Part shown: piece by piece, positions 43,911-45,048 of the stretch | Numbering within the stretch: position 1 is the stretch's first letter | How the letters are laid out: every line of letters starts with the position of its first letter | Assembly: GCA_023449855.1 (NCBI GenBank) | Contig: JAEXHR010000271.1 | Span: 1-45,048, forward strand | Direction of reading: 5' to 3' | Source: Pseudomonadota bacterium | GTDB lineage: Bacteria > Pseudomonadota > Alphaproteobacteria > Rhizobiales > Xanthobacteraceae | Length of the DNA: 45,048 nucleotides | Translations under genes and position numbers: made by a program | Notes under the pieces: model-generated | Told to the model about the DNA's origin: nothing | Database searches by the model: none | What the model saw: the letters and a program-made list of their open reading frames with translations, nothing else

Positions 43911-44236
43911 TTGATCCCTAACAACGGGTACTCAAGGATGGGAAAGCGGCCGGTTACGCACAAAAAAGAACGGTCCTTCGGCTCTCCTCGATAGGTCCAT
44001 CATCGCCTGTTCTTCGGCGGCGAAGCACCAGTCGATCACTGGCGGAGTGTACGCGTTGCGTACAGCCCTGTTTCTACGTCATATTTTCGCACGACACGCT
44101 TGTTCGCCGCGATTTGTCGAATGAGTTCGTGACGACTGCGTGATTTGGGAACCCACCGAAGCTATCTGACTGCGTTGCCTCCTCCATCCCGTACACGCTA
44201 CGACATCGACACTCACTCTCCTTCCGAAAGACCATC
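43911..44236. promoter_or_regulatory. Divergent intergenic region with a 17-bp palindrome
   Basis: There is no gene in 326 bp between the GGDEF gene and the methyltransferase. Positions 44048-44064 form the perfect inverted repeat TGTACGC-GTT-GCGTACA, a likely operator of a dimeric regulator. A half-site-like GTACACGC lies near 44194. Confidence 0.5.
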
Positions 44237-45037
44237 GTGCTTCCCTGGAAACTGATCGACACCACCGACGTGCCCGAAGGCAACGTGCCGCTGCGCCTGA
44301 TGCAACGGGGCAAGGAGTTCACCATCAAGCTCGGGCAGAACGAGCTGATGAGCAGCCGCCTGTTCGGCTCCGAAGAAGCGCTGGCGACGCTGACCTGTTT
44401 CCGGCTGAAGGATGTGAAGGCGCCGAAGCTGCTGATCGGCGGCTACGGCATGGGCTTCACGCTTCGTGCTGCACTGAAAGTGCTCGGGCCGAAGGCAAAG
44501 GTCACCGTGGTCGAATTGCTGCCGGCGATCGTCGCCTGGGCGCGCGGGCCGATGGCAGAACTCACCGGGGACAGTCTCAAGGATTCGCGCGTCACCATCG
44601 TCGAGGGCGATGTGGTCAAGGCAATCAAATCGGCGAAGGATGCCTATGATGCCGTTCTGCTCGATGTCGATAACGGGCCGGAAGGGCTGACCCGCAAATC
44701 CAACGATGCGCTCTACGACCTCTCCGGCCTGCATGCGAGCCTTGCCGCTTTGCGCCCCGGCGGCGTGCTCGCGGTGTGGTCATCGTTCCCGCATCCGAAA
44801 TTCACCAATCTGCTCCGCAAGGCCGGTTTTGCCACCGAGGAGATCCCGATCCGCGCCGCCGGCCCCCGCGGCGGTGCCCGGCATGTGATCTGGCTGGCAA
44901 CCAAACCAAAAGCCGCAGCGACCCAAGCCACCAAGGCTGCGCCAGCGAAACCCGCGGCGGCGAAAGCCCGCCCTGCCAAACCGGCAGCTAAACAACCGGC
45001 GAAGCGCAAACCGGCTCCCGCGAAGAAAAAGTCATAA
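44237..45037 (+). CDS. Spermidine-synthase-like methyltransferase fold protein with basic tail
   Basis: This 266-residue protein starts at GTG 44237. Residues 20-215 form a Rossmann SAM-binding type fold related to spermidine synthases: LLIGGYGMGFTLRAAL (glycine loop), VTVVELLPAIVAWARG (acidic end of strand 2), VEGDVVKAI and YDAVLLDVDNGPEGL. The last 45 residues are nearly only Lys, Ala, Pro and Arg with repeated PAK units, like histone H1-type tails, and may bind nucleic acid. The substrate is not known. No polyamine gene is nearby. Confidence 0.8.
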   Translation: MLPWKLIDTTDVPEGNVPLRLMQRGKEFTIKLGQNELMSSRLFGSEEALATLTCFRLKDVKAPKLLIGGYGMGFTLRAALKVLGPKAKVTVVELLPAIVAWARGPMAELTGDSLKDSRVTIVEGDVVKAIKSAKDAYDAVLLDVDNGPEGLTRKSNDALYDLSGLHASLAALRPGGVLAVWSSFPHPKFTNLLRKAGFATEEIPIRAAGPRGGARHVIWLATKPKAAATQATKAAPAKPAAAKARPAKPAAKQPAKRKPAPAKKKS

Positions 45038-45048
45038 AACAAGGAAGC

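Noticed and set aside
1..45048. CRISPR array, rRNA genes or insertion sequence
   Set aside because: No regularly spaced repeats, rRNA-like sequence or transposase frame were noticed on reading through the window.

Overview
The window looks like chromosomal DNA of an alphaproteobacterium of the Hyphomicrobiales, most likely near the Bradyrhizobium/Rhodopseudomonas/Afipia group. This rests on the high GC content and on a flagellar gene set with marker genes of that group: flbT, flaF, motC, a motE-like gene and an ftcR/rem-type master regulator. No species call is possible from the sequence alone.

Layout. (1) Positions 1-7157 are the right end of a genomic island. It holds the tail of an unknown gene; an E1-like ThiF gene with an N-terminal DUF6791-type region, interrupted by an in-frame amber codon; a DUF6527-type gene; a small DUF2158 gene directly before a 1034-residue caspase-helicase fusion; and a tyrosine integrase on the other strand. 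The island ends at a 45-bp copy of the 3' part of a tRNA-Arg(CCG) gene, which is the expected attachment-site duplicate. The intact tRNA gene should lie left of the window. (2) Positions 7158-9846 are a sparse, AT-richer stretch with a few small or poorly conserved genes. (3) Positions 9847-42332 are one flagellar cluster: ftcR (+), then about 30 genes almost all on the minus strand, then flgF-fliI (+). It encodes the MS ring, rod, P and L rings, hook, filament, export gate (FlhA, FlhB, FliP, FliQ, FliR; no FliO seen), ATPase and stator (FliI, FliH, FliJ-like), switch (FliG, FliM, FliN), motor (MotA, MotB, MotC, MotE-like), one flagellin, and the flagellin regulators FlaF and FlbT. (4) Positions 42333-45048 hold a small secreted protein, a membrane GGDEF protein and a spermidine-synthase-like methyltransferase with a Lys/Ala/Pro tail.

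How the parts work together. The first three island genes have the order of bacterial ubiquitin-like conjugation (Bub-type) operons, a family linked to antiviral defence. The DUF2158 plus caspase-helicase pair looks like a second, independent defence module in which a nucleic-acid-dependent motor is fused to a protease. I know no established name for this pair, and it is the best candidate here for an undescribed system. In the flagellar cluster two local arrangements stand out. The flagellin leader can fold so that its Shine-Dalgarno is sequestered, which fits the presence of flbT and flaF. The rod-binding FlgJ has no muramidase domain, while a separate transglycosylase (SltF-like) is encoded beside fliK.
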